A stretch of DNA of 64,000 nt from Methylovirgula sp. (lineage in GTDB: Bacteria > Pseudomonadota > Alphaproteobacteria > Rhizobiales > Beijerinckiaceae). The stretch spans positions 1,486,501 to 1,550,500 of the forward strand of contig NZ_JBBCGP010000001.1 of the NCBI RefSeq assembly GCF_037200945.1, given 5' to 3'. This document shows positions 25,897 to 34,555 of the stretch, one piece after another. The translations under genes were made by a program, and so were the position numbers. The notes beneath the pieces were generated by a model, which made no database searches, was not told where the DNA came from, and was given only the letters and a program-made list of their open reading frames with translations. The stretch's first letter is position 1. Every line of letters begins with the position of its first letter.

Positions 25897-26550
25897 TTAC
25901 GACCGCGATGAATTCTCGGGAAGGTCCGTCAGGATACGGTGGACCACATCGCTGGCATTTCGCACACCTTCGGCATCGGCAAAATTCGTGATGAGCGGAG
26001 TATGGCCCATCCCCGTAAGTTTCTTGTTGATCGTCTTGAGCTTCTGTTCGATCCATTCGTAAGGGTGCACCGGCCTTCTATTCCCAGCGAGATTCGAGAC
26101 TATCGCCACAAGCGCTCCGCGGGCCTCTAATTCCTTAGCTGAGCGGCGCCGTTGCCAACTTTCGTCGCGCTCTTTCGCAGCGTCGTCTCGCGGCACTATT
26201 CGCCAAGAGTAGCCGACCGCATCGAGAAGGTTTCGCATATGTTTCAGGGCGGCCTTGTGTTTTTTCGGTTCGAGGTCCCTTAAAATCTCGACCAGTGGAT
26301 AGAGGTTCTTTTTGATGATCTGCAAATTGAGTTCGACGTCTGGGGCAGTCGGCAGATAGGTGGCCGAATCTTCCGGTAACTCGGGGAGTACGTTGCCGCA
26401 GATAATTTCGAGTTCCAATATATTGACCGCGTCCAGCACCGTTGCGATGAAACGTTGTTCCGATTTGTTTGCCGCCTTTATCTTCGGCCACTTGATGGCT
26501 TTAACGCGGTCGATGAAGTCTCGGAGTTTTTGTTTGTCCCGGCGCTTCAT
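25897..26550 (-). CDS. Hypothetical protein, charged and soluble
   Basis: I do not recognise this 217-residue protein. It is lysine- and arginine-rich, has no signal peptide or membrane segment, and is predicted largely helical. It contains tryptophans in conserved-looking contexts (KAIKWPKIK near residue 20, VGYSWRIVPRD near 115, HPYEWIEQKL near 165). The frame is uninterrupted and there is no nearby partner gene in the same direction. A lone gene of this type next to a gene-poor stretch may be recently acquired, but there is no direct evidence for that. Confidence 0.6.
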   Translation of the reverse strand: MKRRDKQKLRDFIDRVKAIKWPKIKAANKSEQRFIATVLDAVNILELEIICGNVLPELPEDSATYLPTAPDVELNLQIIKKNLYPLVEILRDLEPKKHKAALKHMRNLLDAVGYSWRIVPRDDAAKERDESWQRRRSAKELEARGALVAIVSNLAGNRRPVHPYEWIEQKLKTINKKLTGMGHTPLITNFADAEGVRNASDVVHRILTDLPENSSRS

Positions 26551-26891
26551 TCTCGCCCTCGCGATTCCTCAGTAATCCCGCCACCATCGGTTGCCGCGCA
26601 GGGATTATCAATCCTCTCCGCGAAGCGTTCCACAGAGACAGAAACAACCGCGCGCGTTCTGCAATCCGGAGCAGCGATCGCGGGCGGCGCTAGGTCCTTT
26701 TGATCGCAGTTTACCGATGGATGGCAAAAGACCGCTTTTGATGGCATCGAGTCCGAATCGACCAATGGCAACTTAGTGCCCCTCCTGAGCATTGATGAAA
26801 CGAAAGACGTTTGCCGAAAGCAGACACTGACGATCATTCTGGGCTCGCAGTGATGGGAAGGTGCTGCGATCCAGCCTGACTTAAAATTCAT
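26551..26891. other. Intergenic stretch, no gene recognised
   Basis: These 341 bases separate the hypothetical gene from the cytochrome b561 gene. A 121-codon open frame crosses it on the minus strand, but it has no ribosome site or recognisable composition and runs into the cytochrome gene, so I do not call it. No inverted repeat stood out. Confidence 0.4.
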
Positions 26892-26900
26892 TTGGCATCG

Positions 26901-27596
26901 ATGACGACGCAAGTTATTTCCAACGGACGAACCAGCCGCGAATGTCGCTCAAGGATGACAATCGGTGTCGGCGAAAAGTGTTCGGTCACGACTGCGAGGC
27001 ATTTCTTGGGATCTAGAGAACAGAAATCCCAAGCGTTCACATACTCTTCAACTGCCATCGTCTTGCATTGGGTGATTGCAGCATTGATCCTGGTGAACGT
27101 TGTGCTCGGTTTCGGCGCGAATTACGTGCCGGATGAATATGTGCGTCAATTCGTTGATCTTCATAAATCCGTTGGCATCACCGTGCTCGGCTTGGCGATT
27201 CTTCGCATTCTGTGGCGTTTAATGCACAAGCCGCCACTGCTGCCCACCAGTTACTCACCCTTCGAGCAATTGGCCGCGCATTCGGTACACTGGATGCTTT
27301 ATGTCCTAATTTTTGCGATACCGGTCTCCGGATGGCTGCACGATTCCGCTTGGAAAGAGGCGGCAACACATCCAGTCTTTCTGTACGGTATCATCCCATG
27401 GCCGCGGATAAGCTGGATTCAAAACATCGAGCCAACCACAAAGGAACGTCTCCACACGATCCTCTTCAATATCCACGTTTATCTGAATTACGCGCTCTAC
27501 CTCCTGTTGGCGCTCCACATCGTCGGCGCACTCAAGCATCAGTTTTGGGATGGCGAGGCTGAACTGCAGCGCATGATCCCCCCGAGGCGCCGGTAA
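26901..27596 (+). CDS. Cytochrome b561 family protein
   Basis: This is a four-helix di-heme b-type cytochrome of the inner membrane, which passes electrons between quinol and periplasmic or superoxide acceptors. Histidines that could ligate heme lie in the first helix (VLHWVIAALIL), after the second (DLHKSVGI), in the third (HSVHWMLYV) and the last (LHIVGALKH). The frame also opens at TTG 26892; ATG 26901 and ATG 26955 are alternatives. The first 35-45 residues are not part of the domain, so the start is uncertain. It lies 19 bases ahead of a glycosyltransferase gene. Confidence 0.85.
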   Translation: MTTQVISNGRTSRECRSRMTIGVGEKCSVTTARHFLGSREQKSQAFTYSSTAIVLHWVIAALILVNVVLGFGANYVPDEYVRQFVDLHKSVGITVLGLAILRILWRLMHKPPLLPTSYSPFEQLAAHSVHWMLYVLIFAIPVSGWLHDSAWKEAATHPVFLYGIIPWPRISWIQNIEPTTKERLHTILFNIHVYLNYALYLLLALHIVGALKHQFWDGEAELQRMIPPRRR

Positions 27597-27615
27597 TTTC
27601 CAAGATGGAATCATA

Positions 27616-29115
27616 ATGGCCCTTCGTCTGTACGATCCCTGGTCACGATCTCGGGCTCTTGCGAATCCACATCTTCGCGGCAGCGACAATGAGCTGCAAC
27701 GTCATCTTGTCGATTTAGATATTGCCTTCGCCAAGACCTCTCCGCGTCGATTGCCGTCGACGACGCCGTGGCCAAGCTTCATTATTCATGGCGCGGTGCT
27801 CGCATTCTTTTTCATTCTTCTTTTTCGCGCTTTTAATCCGCATGGCCTTTTCTCTTGGTCCGCTGGCTTGATTTATATCTCGTACGACACTCTGCTGACC
27901 GCCTTTGTTTTCGTAATGACACTTCCACTTATCAAGCGGAAGGCATTGCCTTCTCCCACCCGTCCGATGCCGACACTTTCAGTGCTCGTTGCGTGCTACA
28001 ATGAAGAATTGAATGTGGGGAGAATGATCCGGTCGTTGCTTGCGCAATTGGATCCGATCGAGACGATTCTTATCGTCGACGATGGTTCTGACGATGGGAC
28101 AGCCGATATTCTCGGAGGCGAGTTTGGGCTTTCCATGCCTCAACTTGGTTCGATGAGTGGGCCTAGCGCTCTGTATCCCACGCTCCAGTGGCTGAGGTTG
28201 CCGCACGCTGGAAAGGCGCGCGCGCTGAATGCTGCCTTGGTATCGGTCGATACCGATCTGGTTGTGACGGTAGATGGGGATACCTTTCTAGACGTCAGCG
28301 CTGCACGGGCAATAAAAGTCGCGTTCGCGCTTGATCCGTCGCTGGTCGCTGCCACTGGCGTTCTCACGCCGGTCTGCAGTGAAACTCTTTCAGGCCGCTT
28401 CTACCAATGGTTTCAAACATACGAATATATCCGCAATTTTTTGGCGCGGTACGCATGGGCGCGTACCGATTCCCTGCTGTTGATTTCTGGTGCTTGCGCC
28501 GGTTTTCGGCGAGACGCGGTTCTAACGGTTGGCGGATTTGATCCCGACTGCTTGGTAGAAGACTATGAACTGATTCATCGCCTTCGCCGCTTTGGCGCGG
28601 ATCATGGGCAGCGCTGGACAACGACCGTCGTCGCTGGCGCGAAAGCGACGACCGAAGCTCCAAGCACGATCACAACCTTTCTCCAGCAGCGTCGTCGTTG
28701 GTTTGGCGGTTTTCTTCAGACTCAATTGTTATATCGCGGCATGGTTGGGAATCCGCGCTACGGACGCGTTGGACTCATAATGTTGCCGGTAAAAGCACTT
28801 GATACGCTTCAACCCATCTATGGCCTGATCGCCTTGGGACTTCTGCCATTCTACGTTGCCACCGGACACCTGCACCTGCTTTTCCCGATCGGCGCGTGGA
28901 TCATTGCAAAGATCGCGATCGATTTCGCATTTGGACTCTGGTCGATTCATCTTTATCGCCGATGGGTCGATCCCGCGAGCTCAGCCAGGGTAACGGTCAG
29001 CATTCTGGCCTCTTTTATTGAGCCTTTTACGTACCAAGTGATGCGACACACAGGTGCGGCGCTCGGCTGGCTGACGTTTCTCCGGGGCGGCCGATGGAAC
29101 GAGACGCCTCAGTGA
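27616..29115 (+). CDS. Processive family 2 glycosyltransferase
   Basis: This 499-residue membrane glycosyltransferase resembles poly-N-acetylglucosamine and cellulose synthase-type enzymes. Two N-terminal hydrophobic helices precede a cytosolic GT-A domain with the processive D,D,D,QxxRW set: DDGSDDG (155-161), VDGD (219-222), ED (315-316) and QQRRRW (357-362). More hydrophobic helices follow near residues 395-460. Such enzymes polymerise and export a beta-linked polysaccharide. No deacetylase, c-di-GMP effector or outer-membrane partner is adjacent, so the product is unknown. It lies just before the insertion-sequence region. Confidence 0.88.
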   Translation: MALRLYDPWSRSRALANPHLRGSDNELQRHLVDLDIAFAKTSPRRLPSTTPWPSFIIHGAVLAFFFILLFRAFNPHGLFSWSAGLIYISYDTLLTAFVFVMTLPLIKRKALPSPTRPMPTLSVLVACYNEELNVGRMIRSLLAQLDPIETILIVDDGSDDGTADILGGEFGLSMPQLGSMSGPSALYPTLQWLRLPHAGKARALNAALVSVDTDLVVTVDGDTFLDVSAARAIKVAFALDPSLVAATGVLTPVCSETLSGRFYQWFQTYEYIRNFLARYAWARTDSLLLISGACAGFRRDAVLTVGGFDPDCLVEDYELIHRLRRFGADHGQRWTTTVVAGAKATTEAPSTITTFLQQRRRWFGGFLQTQLLYRGMVGNPRYGRVGLIMLPVKALDTLQPIYGLIALGLLPFYVATGHLHLLFPIGAWIIAKIAIDFAFGLWSIHLYRRWVDPASSARVTVSILASFIEPFTYQVMRHTGAALGWLTFLRGGRWNETPQ

Positions 29116-29433
29116 GCGAGGGACGATCTGATTGCTTCTTGTGAGCGAAAGCTTCTTATCGACCGTATGAGGGGCGGTCGCCGCTCCATAGTGCAAATCG
29201 CTCAAAGCTACCAGTCTGCTTACGGTCCGGTAGTGCCTTCCGTAATGGGCCTTTGGGTGTCAATCCTCGTTTATCCATCCGCCGGTATCACGCTTCCGTC
29301 CGTGGTCGGCGTCTTGCCGCCACAAGATGACATCAGATGGAAAGTCGGAGCCGATCTCAGTTGCGCGCTCGAAGCGCAAGGCACTACACGGTTTTCCGAC
29401 CTTCCGCGTCCCGGCGAAGGGACCTCGGAGAAC
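29116..29433. other. Intergenic stretch before the IS110 element
   Basis: About 320 bases with no convincing gene lie between the glycosyltransferase stop and the first structured part of the IS110 element. Some of it may belong to the element, whose outer boundary I could not fix. Nothing else stood out. Confidence 0.4.
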
Positions 29434-30579
29434 GTCCTTACGGACTGTTCAATTCATCAACAACATTACGACTTCATGCCGAAGCGGCGCCTTCCTCCCG
29501 GTTCCAGTGGAACTCGCTGCCATCGACCCACATGCGATGCAGGACAGTGGCCAGCTTGCGGGCCACAGCCACCAGCGCCCGCTTGGCGCCTCGCCGGCGG
29601 GCGACCATCATCCCCCAGGCTTTCAGCGACGATGGCCGCGCCTTGAACAGCAGGACCAGGGCGGCTTCATAAAGGGTAGCACGCACCATAGCGTCGCCAG
29701 CCTTGGTGATACCGCCGCTCACGTCCGTCTCGCCCGACTGGTATTTCCGCGGCGTCAGGCCGAAATGAGCGCCGACGGCACGCGATGATTTGAACCGCGC
29801 AGGATCGTCGATCGCCGAAGTAAAGGTCAGCGCCACCACCGGCCCAACGCCCGGTGCCGTCATCAACCGCCGACATATCCCGTCCTGCCGCACGATCGCC
29901 AGCAGTTGGCGGTGTAGCTTGGCGAACTCCGTCCGCAGCGCTTCCCGGCACCGCAACAGTGGCTCAATGACGCTTTCCAGCATCGCCTGGCCAGCGATCA
30001 GCTCATGCACTCGGCCGGCGAATCCCAACCTGCTCGCCAGACCAACCTTCAAACCGAAGCCCCGCAACAGGCCGCGGATCGCGACCTCAATGTCGATCAT
30101 CTTGCCGAGCAGCAGCTTGCGCGCCGTTAGCAGGACCCGCGTTTCCTGCGCCGGCAGCGACTTGCGATGCACTGAACGAAACCAGCCCATGCGCAGCAGC
30201 TGGGCAATGCCGCGGGCATCCTTCCGGTCGGTCTTCACCGTCATTGCCGAAAGGGCCGCCTTGACGTGCCGGGTTTCCAGCAAGACCACTTCGTAACCGG
30301 CATCCGTCAACCCCGCGTGCAGCCACTGCGACAGCGGACCCGCCTCAAGCCCGATCCGGATTACAGGAAAAGCCAAGCCTGCAAACAGCGCCGCCAGCGC
30401 AGCCGGCTCGCTCGAGACCTTCGCCTCCCGGATGATCTGGCCTTTCTCGTCCACAATACACACGCTGCTCTGTTCCAACGAAACGTCGATCCCGGCATAA
30501 TACTCCATGGCAGTCCTCATACTGTTTGGGGCCGTAAGGACCCCGTTGATCTACACATCATCAGTATCGGGGACTGCCA
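29434..30579 (-). mobile_element. IS110 family insertion sequence (ends approximate)
   Basis: The element holds a DEDD transposase and, on both sides, copies of the ten bases CCGTAAGGAC in opposite orientation (29434-29443 and 30532-30541). An outer inverted pair TGGCAGTCC/GGACTGCCA sits upstream of the transposase (30508-30516 and 30571-30579). IS110 elements usually lack classical terminal repeats and duplicate no target bases, so these repeats may belong to the guide-RNA structure instead. The given limits are the outermost structured features, not proven ends. No interrupted gene was recognised at the insertion point. Confidence 0.7.
29474..30508 (-). CDS. IS110 family transposase
   Basis: The 344-residue recombinase has the two IS110 parts. 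First is an N-terminal RuvC-like DEDD domain: D in YYAGIDVSLEQS, E in LEAGPLSQWL, then TDRKDARGIAQLLRMG. Second is a C-terminal Transposase_20 domain with helix-hairpin-helix GVGPVVALTF and the conserved serine region HFGLTPRKYQSGETDVSGGITKAGD. The frame is intact and full-length, so the element may be active. The start is taken as ATG 30508 (MEYYAGIDV); four extra codons upstream are possible. In this family the recombinase works with a structured bridge RNA from the non-coding flank. Confidence 0.93.
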   Translation of the reverse strand: MEYYAGIDVSLEQSSVCIVDEKGQIIREAKVSSEPAALAALFAGLAFPVIRIGLEAGPLSQWLHAGLTDAGYEVVLLETRHVKAALSAMTVKTDRKDARGIAQLLRMGWFRSVHRKSLPAQETRVLLTARKLLLGKMIDIEVAIRGLLRGFGLKVGLASRLGFAGRVHELIAGQAMLESVIEPLLRCREALRTEFAKLHRQLLAIVRQDGICRRLMTAPGVGPVVALTFTSAIDDPARFKSSRAVGAHFGLTPRKYQSGETDVSGGITKAGDAMVRATLYEAALVLLFKARPSSLKAWGMMVARRRGAKRALVAVARKLATVLHRMWVDGSEFHWNREEGAASA

Positions 30580-30590
30580 CCCCTACCGGC
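30509..30590 (-). ncRNA. Candidate IS110 bridge-RNA region
   Basis: The non-coding flank immediately upstream of the transposase is highly foldable. An outer arm pair TGGCAGTCC/GGACTGCCA, an inner CATACTG/CAGTAT-like pair and a compact hairpin GGGGCC-GTAA-GGACCCC stack in about 80 bases. IS110 elements encode a bridge RNA in exactly this position, transcribed with the transposase. I infer that this is part of it; the exact ends and target loops were not determined. Confidence 0.4.
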
Positions 30591-30712
30591 TAGAGCCAGT
30601 GCGCCGGCCCATTACGTCATCTCAGTTTGAAATCTGCCTGACAGGTGCGTGCAAGAAAGGCCCGGCAGAGGGATCTGGCCGGGCGGTTTTTAAGCTCTGG
30701 ATGTGTGTGATC

Positions 30713-31002
30713 TCAGTGGCCATCGAGGCCGAGGTGCTGTTCCATGCGTCTAACGCGCGCCTCAAGTTCGGCGATGATATTGCCGTGGCCGATGACTATT
30801 CCACGACGGCGCGGCGCAATCCGATGATCTGGTCGGAGAGGTCTTTGCGCAGCTCATTAAAATCGGCGGCGACATTGACAAGCCCCGAGTTAAGATCAGA
30901 GCGCAAGTCGGCGATGTCGTTCTTCGTTGCCATTGGCTCTATCCGTTCACGGATGTCGCGCAAGAGGTGAAGGACAATATCTTCGGGTTGGTCGTCAGGC
31001 AT
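30713..31002 (-). pseudogene. Small coiled-coil protein, frameshifted
   Basis: The first 68 codons (31002-30796) give a charged coiled-coil-like protein (DIVLHLLRDIRERIEPM...). The frame ends at a TAG right after RRAVVE. In the next frame the sequence continues, without gap, as another heptad-like helix (IIAELEARVRRMEQHLGLDGH) to a stop at 30713-30715. The two parts together make one small helical protein of about 95 residues. I infer a single-base frameshift in a gene trapped between two insertion sequences. Function is unknown. Confidence 0.5.
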
Positions 31003-31224
31003 GGGTCTTCCTTTTAGAGTCAGTATAATCTGGTCTTGGCGGAATTGGTAGCGTGAGCGGGGCGAGATAAAAAGCGGATTATCAAGCGTAAGTTATGGTG
31101 ACAACTTGATTTTTCTCTGACTGGCGGTGTTAGGGTGTCGGCGCTGCAGGTGCTTTCTTCCGGTATGGCCATGCTCCATCCGTTTGTTGAAGGCCTTTGT
31201 CGGGTCAATTCTAATCTTGTGTTC

Positions 31225-31467
31225 TTATCTATACGCCGGGCTCATGATCGGCCTGTCAGATTTGCTTTGTTCGATGATGCAGCCTTTGTAAGTTGTGGGC
31301 AGTTTCGGCATCATTCTTTCGTAGCCAATAATGGTCATGACGTGAATCGTCGGCTCCTTGGCGCAGCGCGCGATCACGATCGAGAATTCAGGGGTGAGAC
31401 TGTATTCCTTGGTGAGTTCGCGCGCGACCTTGCAAATGTCATCATGGTCAATTGGTTGGGCTGACAT
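31225..31467 (-). CDS. Small hypothetical protein, 80 residues
   Basis: I do not recognise this protein. It starts MSAQPIDHDD and has a short helical N-terminus, a beta-rich middle (FSIVIARC..PTIHVMTIIGY) and no membrane segment or signal peptide. AAGGAG lies upstream of the start on the minus strand, which supports it as a real gene. It lies between the two insertion sequences with the frameshifted coiled-coil gene, so the pair may be cargo or leftovers of an older insertion. Confidence 0.5.
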   Translation of the reverse strand: MSAQPIDHDDICKVARELTKEYSLTPEFSIVIARCAKEPTIHVMTIIGYERMMPKLPTTYKGCIIEQSKSDRPIMSPAYR

Positions 31468-31515
31468 TAAGGGTGCGCTCCTTTTTCTGGGGAGAAAATC
31501 AGTTCGATTTCTAAC

Positions 31516-32363
31516 TAGGCTCAGGACCCATTAAATTGTTGCGTGAGGGTTAGCGGATTGATTCAATGGGGATGTCGGGAGGCATCGCCATGGCTGATTT
31601 GTTGTTGCTGTCGGAGGCGCAGATGCGCCGGATCGAACCGTATTTTCCATTGTCGCACGGGATTGCGAGGGTTGACGATCGGCGGGTGATCAGTGGCATC
31701 GTCTTCGTCATCAGAAACGGTCTGCGCTGGCGCGATGCGCCGCCCGGCTATGGTCCGCACAAGACGATCTACAATCGGTTTGTGCGTTGGAGCCGCCTCG
31801 GCGTGTTCAACAAGATCTTCGCCGAACTGGCACGCAAGGCCGGCAAGCCATCTCGTCTGATGATCGATGCGACGCATCTGAAAGCGCATCGCACCGCCGC
31901 CAGCCTTTTAAAAAAGGGTCTGTTCCCCGACGTATCGGCCGCACGAAGGGCGGCCTGAACTCCAAGCTGCACGCCGTATGCGATGGTCAGGGGCGCCCCG
32001 TCATCATGCTGCTCAGCGAAGGCCAGATGAGCGATTATAGGGGCGCGGCCCTGATGATCGATGCTCTACCGTCCGCGAAGCAGTTGCTCGCTGACAAGGG
32101 CTATGATGCCGACTGGTTTCGCCGGGCTCTTGGCGAACGCGGCATCGTGGCCTGCATCCCATCGAAGTCAAACCGAAAAAAGCCGATCGAACATGACCGC
32201 GAGCTCTATCGTCAACGGCACAAGATCGAGAACATGTTCGGCAGGCTCAAGGACTGGCGACGCATCCACACCCGATACGACCGATGCGCCCATACATTCA
32301 TGTCTGCCATCTGTATCGCAGCCGCCGTCATCTTCTGGCTCTAATCAATGAGTCCTGACCCTA
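31516..32363 (+). mobile_element. IS5 family insertion sequence (IS427-like)
   Basis: The element of about 850 bases has imperfect terminal inverted repeats of roughly 21 bases. The left end reads TAGGCTCAGGACCCATTAAAT (31516-31536) and the right end, reversed, matches it at most positions (32343-32363). Inside are two overlapping frames of one DDE transposase. Size, repeat type and frameshift layout fit the IS427 group of IS5. The target duplication could not be assigned. It sits about 65 bases upstream of the regulatory box of the aldo/keto reductase gene. Confidence 0.82.
31590..32344 (+). CDS. IS5 family transposase, -1 programmed frameshift (orfA/orfB)
   Basis: orfA (from ATG 31590, GGAGG upstream) gives the N-terminal part with WRDAPPGYGP and the first catalytic aspartate in LMIDATHLK. 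It runs to 31958. orfB continues in the -1 frame to 32344 with the second aspartate (ADKGYDAD) and the glutamate in R.KIEN.FGRLKDWR. The switch fits the slippery TTTTAAAAAAG at 31906-31916. Both halves are intact, so an active DDE transposase made by ribosomal frameshifting is likely. It cuts and pastes the element at the terminal repeats. Confidence 0.87.
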
Positions 32364-32427
32364 AGGCACTACCTACGGTCCCATTACGTATGGCGTCGTG
32401 TCATGGGCCAAGATCATTTGCTATTCC

Positions 32428-32449
32428 CTATAAATTTGGTAGAGTTTAA
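32428..32449. promoter_or_regulatory. Region-D box 1: CTATAAA-N3-GGTAGA element
   Basis: This 22-base element begins CTATAAATTTGGTAGAG and lies 59 bases before the aldo/keto reductase start. The same 13 fixed bases recur before the TonB receptor (37036-37057) and before tonB (45868-45889). A repeated site ahead of three transcription units in one cluster is best explained as a shared promoter or activator element. Confidence 0.6.
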
Positions 32450-32507
32450 GCTCTTCGATGATTATGGCTCTTATCCGCCGGACCTCGGGGAAGCGAAGGG
32501 GGCACGA

Positions 32508-33467
32508 ATGACAGAGCGTTATGTTGGCGCGTCGGGGCTTAAAGTCTCCTTGGCGGGCCTTGGCGCCAATAATTTTGGTGACAGGGCGTCGAACGATGTC
32601 GCGAAAGAAATTATCCATGCGGCGCTCGACAATGGCATAACTTTCATCGATACGGCCGATGTCTATGGTCGCGGTAGTTCGGAATCGATTCTGGGCGATG
32701 TGCTCGGCGCGCATCGGAAAGATGTGATCCTTGCGACCAAATTCGGACGCTCGATGGATCCTGCCAAACATAAGGGCAACGCGTCGCGCCGACATATTAT
32801 CCAGTCTGTCGAGGCGAGTCTGACGCGTTTGAAGACGGAGTGGATCGATCTCTATCAATACCATTTTCCGGACCCCGACACGCCGATCGACGAGACATTG
32901 CGCGCCCTCGACGATCTCGTTCACACCGGCAAGGTCCGCTATATCGGTCTTTCAAACTTTCCGGCTTGGCAAGTGGTCGACGCGCAGTGGAAGACCAAGG
33001 TCGCCGGCCTAGAGCCGATCATTTCGTCGCAAAACAATTACAGTCTTCTTGATCGTTCCGTCGAGAAAGAACTTTTGCCGGCGCTGCGGGCTAACGGTAT
33101 CGGCCTCTTGCCGTATTTGCCGTTAGCAGGCGGCTTTTTGACTGGCAAATATAAGCGCAATACCCCCTTGCCAGAAGGCTCGCGCTTTGCCCGCCTTCAG
33201 CGCAATGCGACACGCTTTCTCAACGACGGCAATTTCGACATTCTCGATCGCCTCACGAGTTTCGCGGCAGTACGAGGCAAGACGGTTGCCGATCTTGCCC
33301 TGGCATGGTTGGCCGCTCAGCCGATTGTCGCAAGCGTCATCGCCGGCGCCTCAAGCCGCGAACAAGTGATCGCCAATGTGAGATCGCTCGATTGGAAGTT
33401 GTCACCCGAGGATATCACGGAGCTCGATCAAATAGGCATTTCCAACTGCTTCGAAAAAGCAGCGTAG
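32508..33467 (+). CDS. Aldo/keto reductase
   Basis: This 319-residue NADPH-dependent oxidoreductase has the (beta/alpha)8 pattern of the AKR superfamily. The catalytic tetrad is visible: aspartate in FIDTADVYGRGSSE, tyrosine in VYG, lysine in LATKFG and histidine in LYQYHFPD. The nucleotide-binding part appears late (VIAGASSREQV). ATG 32508 follows GAAGGGGG; the frame is open upstream across the regulatory box and is not coding there. It is the first gene of a plus-strand run with a nitroreductase and a flavoprotein/ferredoxin pair. It may reduce an aldehyde formed in that pathway (inference). Confidence 0.9.
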   Translation: MTERYVGASGLKVSLAGLGANNFGDRASNDVAKEIIHAALDNGITFIDTADVYGRGSSESILGDVLGAHRKDVILATKFGRSMDPAKHKGNASRRHIIQSVEASLTRLKTEWIDLYQYHFPDPDTPIDETLRALDDLVHTGKVRYIGLSNFPAWQVVDAQWKTKVAGLEPIISSQNNYSLLDRSVEKELLPALRANGIGLLPYLPLAGGFLTGKYKRNTPLPEGSRFARLQRNATRFLNDGNFDILDRLTSFAAVRGKTVADLALAWLAAQPIVASVIAGASSREQVIANVRSLDWKLSPEDITELDQIGISNCFEKAA

Positions 33468-33508
33468 CCCACGCTTCCCGTAATCAGAACTGCAAGCAAG
33501 GACAGAGC

Positions 33509-34375
33509 ATGAGTGTTTCATCAGCGAAACGCGAACCAGGAGATCGAAACGCGTTGGAAGCGACTCGAAATCGTGCCGGGCAACGTTACGGCCTGGAAAA
33601 TTTCGCCTTCCCCGAGCGAGGCAACGAGACGCTTGATCTTTTATTTTCGCACCGCTCGGTGCGGGCCTATCTTCCAGATCGTTTGCCGGAAGGAACACTC
33701 GAGGTGTTGGTGACGGCCGCGCAGTCCGCGTCTTCCTCCTCCAATCTTCAGGCCTGGAGCGTCGTCGGGGTTGAGGACAAGGATCGCAAGGCGCGGCTCG
33801 CCGCGCTAGCCAACGATCAAAAACACATTATTCGCGCGCCGTTGTTCCTCGTTTGGCTGCTCGATCTTGCCCGCCTCAACGCGCTCGCCAATGAACGCGG
33901 CCTCTTGGCCGAGGGACTCGATTACATCGAGAGCTTTTTAGTAGGTGCCGTTGATACATCGCTCGCCGCGCAGAACGCTGTCGTCGCGGCGGAGTCTCTC
34001 GGCCTCGGGACTGTCTACATCGGCGCCATCCGTAATAAACCGGCCGAAGTGGCCAAAGAGCTTGGATTGCCTGCTCACGTCTTCCCGCTTTTTGGACTTG
34101 TTGTTGGTCATCCGGATCCCGGTGTGCCGACTGGTGTAAAACCGCGGCTGCCGCAGCAGGCGGTGCTGTTTCGTGAGCGATACGTTTGGGACGAGCCGCA
34201 GCGCGCCGCTATCGCAGCGTACGATGAAACCATCAAAAATTTTCAGCAAGAGCAGCACATACCGGTGAAGGCTTGGAGCGAGCAAGCGCTCAACCGCATC
34301 AAGGATGCGCCGGGGCTGCATGGTCGCGACCGCCTGCGAGATGCTCTGGCAGCTTTGGGCTTCGGATTGAAGTGA
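33509..34375 (+). CDS. Nitroreductase family protein (NfsA/FRP-like)
   Basis: The 288-residue FMN enzyme has the nitroreductase fold. FMN-contact segments are HRSVRAYLPD near residue 45, the S.SSNLQAWSVV stretch, the AAQNAVVAAESLGLGTVYIGA segment and PLFGLVVGHPDP. NADPH-dependent members reduce nitro groups, quinones or free flavin. ATG 33509 has AAGGACAG upstream; the longer open frame from 33305 overlaps the AKR gene. It lies between the AKR and the FAD/ferredoxin module, so supplying reduced flavin is one possibility (inference). Confidence 0.88.
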   Translation: MSVSSAKREPGDRNALEATRNRAGQRYGLENFAFPERGNETLDLLFSHRSVRAYLPDRLPEGTLEVLVTAAQSASSSSNLQAWSVVGVEDKDRKARLAALANDQKHIIRAPLFLVWLLDLARLNALANERGLLAEGLDYIESFLVGAVDTSLAAQNAVVAAESLGLGTVYIGAIRNKPAEVAKELGLPAHVFPLFGLVVGHPDPGVPTGVKPRLPQQAVLFRERYVWDEPQRAAIAAYDETIKNFQQEQHIPVKAWSEQALNRIKDAPGLHGRDRLRDALAALGFGLK

Positions 34376-34555
34376 GTTGTGCCGGAATCGCCGCTCGGAG
34401 ATTCAGTATGCGTTTGGCGCTTGTCCGGTCGCGGCGCCTGCTGGCCTACCATGGCTCTTCATAAGAAAAGCAAGAGATCCAGCGAGACAGTGAGGATCGA
34501 TGCGCATTCGCTCCGCTCGGTAGCTCTGCGGGTCCTTTAGTCTGATTTCTGAGAG

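Noticed and set aside
26547..26912. 121-codon minus-strand frame upstream of cytochrome b561
   Set aside because: It runs into the cytochrome gene, has no start signal and does not resemble a protein family.
27616..29115. Cellulose synthase catalytic subunit (BcsA)
   Set aside because: It lacks a PilZ domain and BcsB/C neighbours and is much shorter; a generic processive GT2 is the safer call.
31906..31916. IS5 transposase frame change as another assembly error or decay
   Set aside because: The overlap contains a canonical slippery heptamer and the two-frame layout is normal for this IS group.
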